A DNA stretch of 6,417 bases from Geodermatophilaceae bacterium (GTDB lineage Bacteria; Actinomycetota; Actinomycetes; Mycobacteriales; Geodermatophilaceae), in assembly GCA_013811975.1 (NCBI GenBank), contig JACCUF010000433.1, forward strand, positions 1-6,417, given 5' to 3'. Position 1 is the stretch's first letter. Every line of letters starts with the position of its first letter. Positions 5,504 to 6,417 of this stretch are shown in pieces. Under the pieces are notes generated by a model that did no database searches, was not told the origin of the DNA, and saw nothing but the letters and a program-made list of their open reading frames with translations. The translations under genes were made by a program, and so were the position numbers.

Positions 5504-6417
5504 CTACCAGCCGTAGGGCAGGCCAGTGTAGTTCTCGGCCAGGCTCTGCGCGGCCGCCCGGGATACGCTGAGGTAACGGAGTTGAGCCAGCTGCAGCTCG
5601 CGGGTGAACGGGTCGTCGCCGTCGGTGTGCAGCATCGAGGTCATCCACCAGGAGAAGTGCGTACACCGCCAAACCCGGCGCAAGGCGGTCTCGGCGTAGG
5701 CGTCCAGCAGATCCTGACCGCCGGAACCGTGCCGCCCAGCCATCGTTGCGGGTTCGAACCGTACGGAGCCTGCGGTATGGATAAGAGTCCGGGCGCGCTT
5801 CGCGCGCGACGCGACGATCGCGTCTGCGAGCAGTTTCGCATCGGCGACGGCCACGTTGAGTCCCTTGGCGCCGGTCGGCGGCACGATGTGCGCGGCGTCC
5901 CCGGCCAGAAACAGTCTCCCGTACCGCATCGGCGCGCTGACAAAGCTGCGCATGGGGGTGATCCCCTTGTCCAGGATCGGACCCGTGTTCAATTCCCAGC
6001 TCTCATGGCCGAGCCGGGTCGACAGCTCGCTCCAGATGCGATCGTCGGACCAGTCATCGAGTTTGTCATCGAGGCCGACCTGCAAATAGAGCCGGCTGAT
6101 CGAGGGGGACCGCATGCTGTGCATGGCGAAGCCATTGGGGTGCCAGGCGTAGATGAGTTCGTCGGTCGCCGGCGGCGCTTGCGCCAAAATGCCGAGCCAG
6201 CCGTACGGATATCCGCGCTCCCAGATACGGCTCGACGAAGCCGGGATGGCCGGGCGAGAGACGCCATGCGAGCCGTCACAGCCGGCGATCAGGTCGCAGT
6301 CGATGGCCTGCGAGTTGCCGTCCGCGTCGAGAAAGGTGACCCTCGGGTGGTCGGTGTCGATGTCGTGTACGGCCGCTTGCGACACCTCGAAGTGCAGCGG
6401 CTGCCCGCTCTCGAGCC
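5504..6417 (-). CDS. pobA: 4-hydroxybenzoate 3-monooxygenase (PobA), N-terminus outside window
   Basis: PobA is a cytoplasmic FAD enzyme that hydroxylates 4-hydroxybenzoate to protocatechuate with NAD(P)H and O2. About 303 residues are visible; some 115, with the GxGxxG FAD motif and NAD(P)H-specificity helix, lie beyond the edge. The GTG at 6385 is internal, since the frame continues upstream. Matches to Pseudomonas PobA (numbering from memory) include the DG motif DCDLIAGCDGSHGVSR, Tyr201 in ELIYAWHP, Ser212/Arg214/Arg220 in HSMRSPSISR, the GD motif GDAAHIVPPTGAKGLN with Pro293, RRVWRCTHFSWWMTS and Tyr385 in ENYTGLPY. All substrate-binding residues checked are present. One oddity is an extra ~25 residues between the GD motif and DLLDAY, with the frame kept. 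The gene converges on the lipoprotein gene across 47 bp. As a single-component enzyme it does not need the nearby flavin reductase. Confidence 0.95.
   Translation of the reverse strand, partial: LESGQPLHFEVSQAAVHDIDTDHPRVTFLDADGNSQAIDCDLIAGCDGSHGVSRPAIPASSSRIWERGYPYGWLGILAQAPPATDELIYAWHPNGFAMHSMRSPSISRLYLQVGLDDKLDDWSDDRIWSELSTRLGHESWELNTGPILDKGITPMRSFVSAPMRYGRLFLAGDAAHIVPPTGAKGLNVAVADAKLLADAIVASRAKRARTLIHTAGSVRFEPATMAGRHGSGGQDLLDAYAETALRRVWRCTHFSWWMTSMLHTDGDDPFTRELQLAQLRYLSVSRAAAQSLAENYTGLPYGW
5714..5809 (-). other. In-frame insertion within pobA with palindromes and tRNA-like fragments
   Basis: Between LLADAIVA and DLLDAYAETALRRVW this PobA has 32 residues where Pseudomonas PobA has about 6-7 (recalled sequence). 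The extra residues are rich in Arg, Gly, Ala and Thr and look like a surface loop. Their DNA is rich in self-complementary pieces: the hairpin GCGCGC-TTC-GCGCGC (5793-5807), and GGTTCGAACC (5751-5760) overlapping CCGTACGG (5759-5766). On the minus strand TACGG-TTCGAAC-CCGCA (5763-5747) resembles a tRNA T-arm with four of five pairs, and GGACTCTTATCC (5790-5779) resembles a tRNA-Lys(CTT) anticodon arm lacking one A. GAACCGT is repeated at 5724-5730 and 5756-5762. The extra length is fairly sure; its boundaries and origin are not. Confidence 0.5.

Noticed and set aside
3664..5672. Long minus-strand open frames (3664-4626 and 4623-5672)
   Set aside because: They lie antisense to the reductase and lipoprotein genes, are rich in Arg, Gly, Pro and His with no domain motifs, and are typical shadows in high-GC DNA.
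5743..5820. A functional tRNA gene on the minus strand inside pobA
   Set aside because: The T-arm and anticodon-like pieces are wrongly spaced, the anticodon loop would have 6 bases, and no D-arm or 7-bp acceptor stem is found; the segment reads through as PobA protein.

Overview
This window is high-GC, gene-dense DNA. GTG start codons, 4-bp and 1-bp gene overlaps, a Mycobacterium-type dodecin and a protocatechuate-route monooxygenase together suggest an actinomycete (Actinomycetota). Genus cannot be resolved from the sequence alone. Coding density is about 95% and no stretch over 300 bases lacks a gene.

Layout: (1) 1-1277, plus strand: the C-terminal end of an ABC-transporter ATPase and its ABC-2-type permease, joined by an ATGA overlap (an efflux or antibiotic-export type pair). 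(2) 1284-3195, minus strand: read in transcription order, a dodecin (flavin-storage protein), a CmoM-like SAM-dependent methyltransferase, and a membrane-anchored alpha/beta-hydrolase of the lipase type; gaps of 41 and 35 bp fit one operon. The 41-bp dodecin-methyltransferase gap holds a perfect 9-bp inverted repeat around an 11-bp direct repeat. (3) 3196-3282: an 87-bp divergent promoter region. (4) 3283-5456, plus strand: a 411-residue protein in which a flavin-reductase split barrel is fused to what looks like an IclR effector-binding domain without its helix-turn-helix, then a lipoprotein that overlaps it by 1 bp. (5) 5504-6417, minus strand: the C-terminal three-quarters of 4-hydroxybenzoate 3-monooxygenase (PobA), cut by the window edge.

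How they may work together: three of the seven genes handle flavin. Dodecin sequesters it, the reductase reduces it, and PobA uses bound FAD. The divergent dodecin/flavin-reductase pair looks like a small flavin-handling locus, and the IclR-like domain suggests that a small molecule, perhaps an aromatic compound, controls reductase activity allosterically. PobA carries its own NAD(P)H-reducible FAD and needs no separate reductase, so its nearness is suggestive only.

Most worth a second look: the flavin reductase-IclR effector fusion; an in-frame insertion of about 25 residues in PobA whose DNA contains tRNA-like fragments and palindromes; the intercistronic hairpin before the methyltransferase; and an apparent internal duplication in the lipoprotein.
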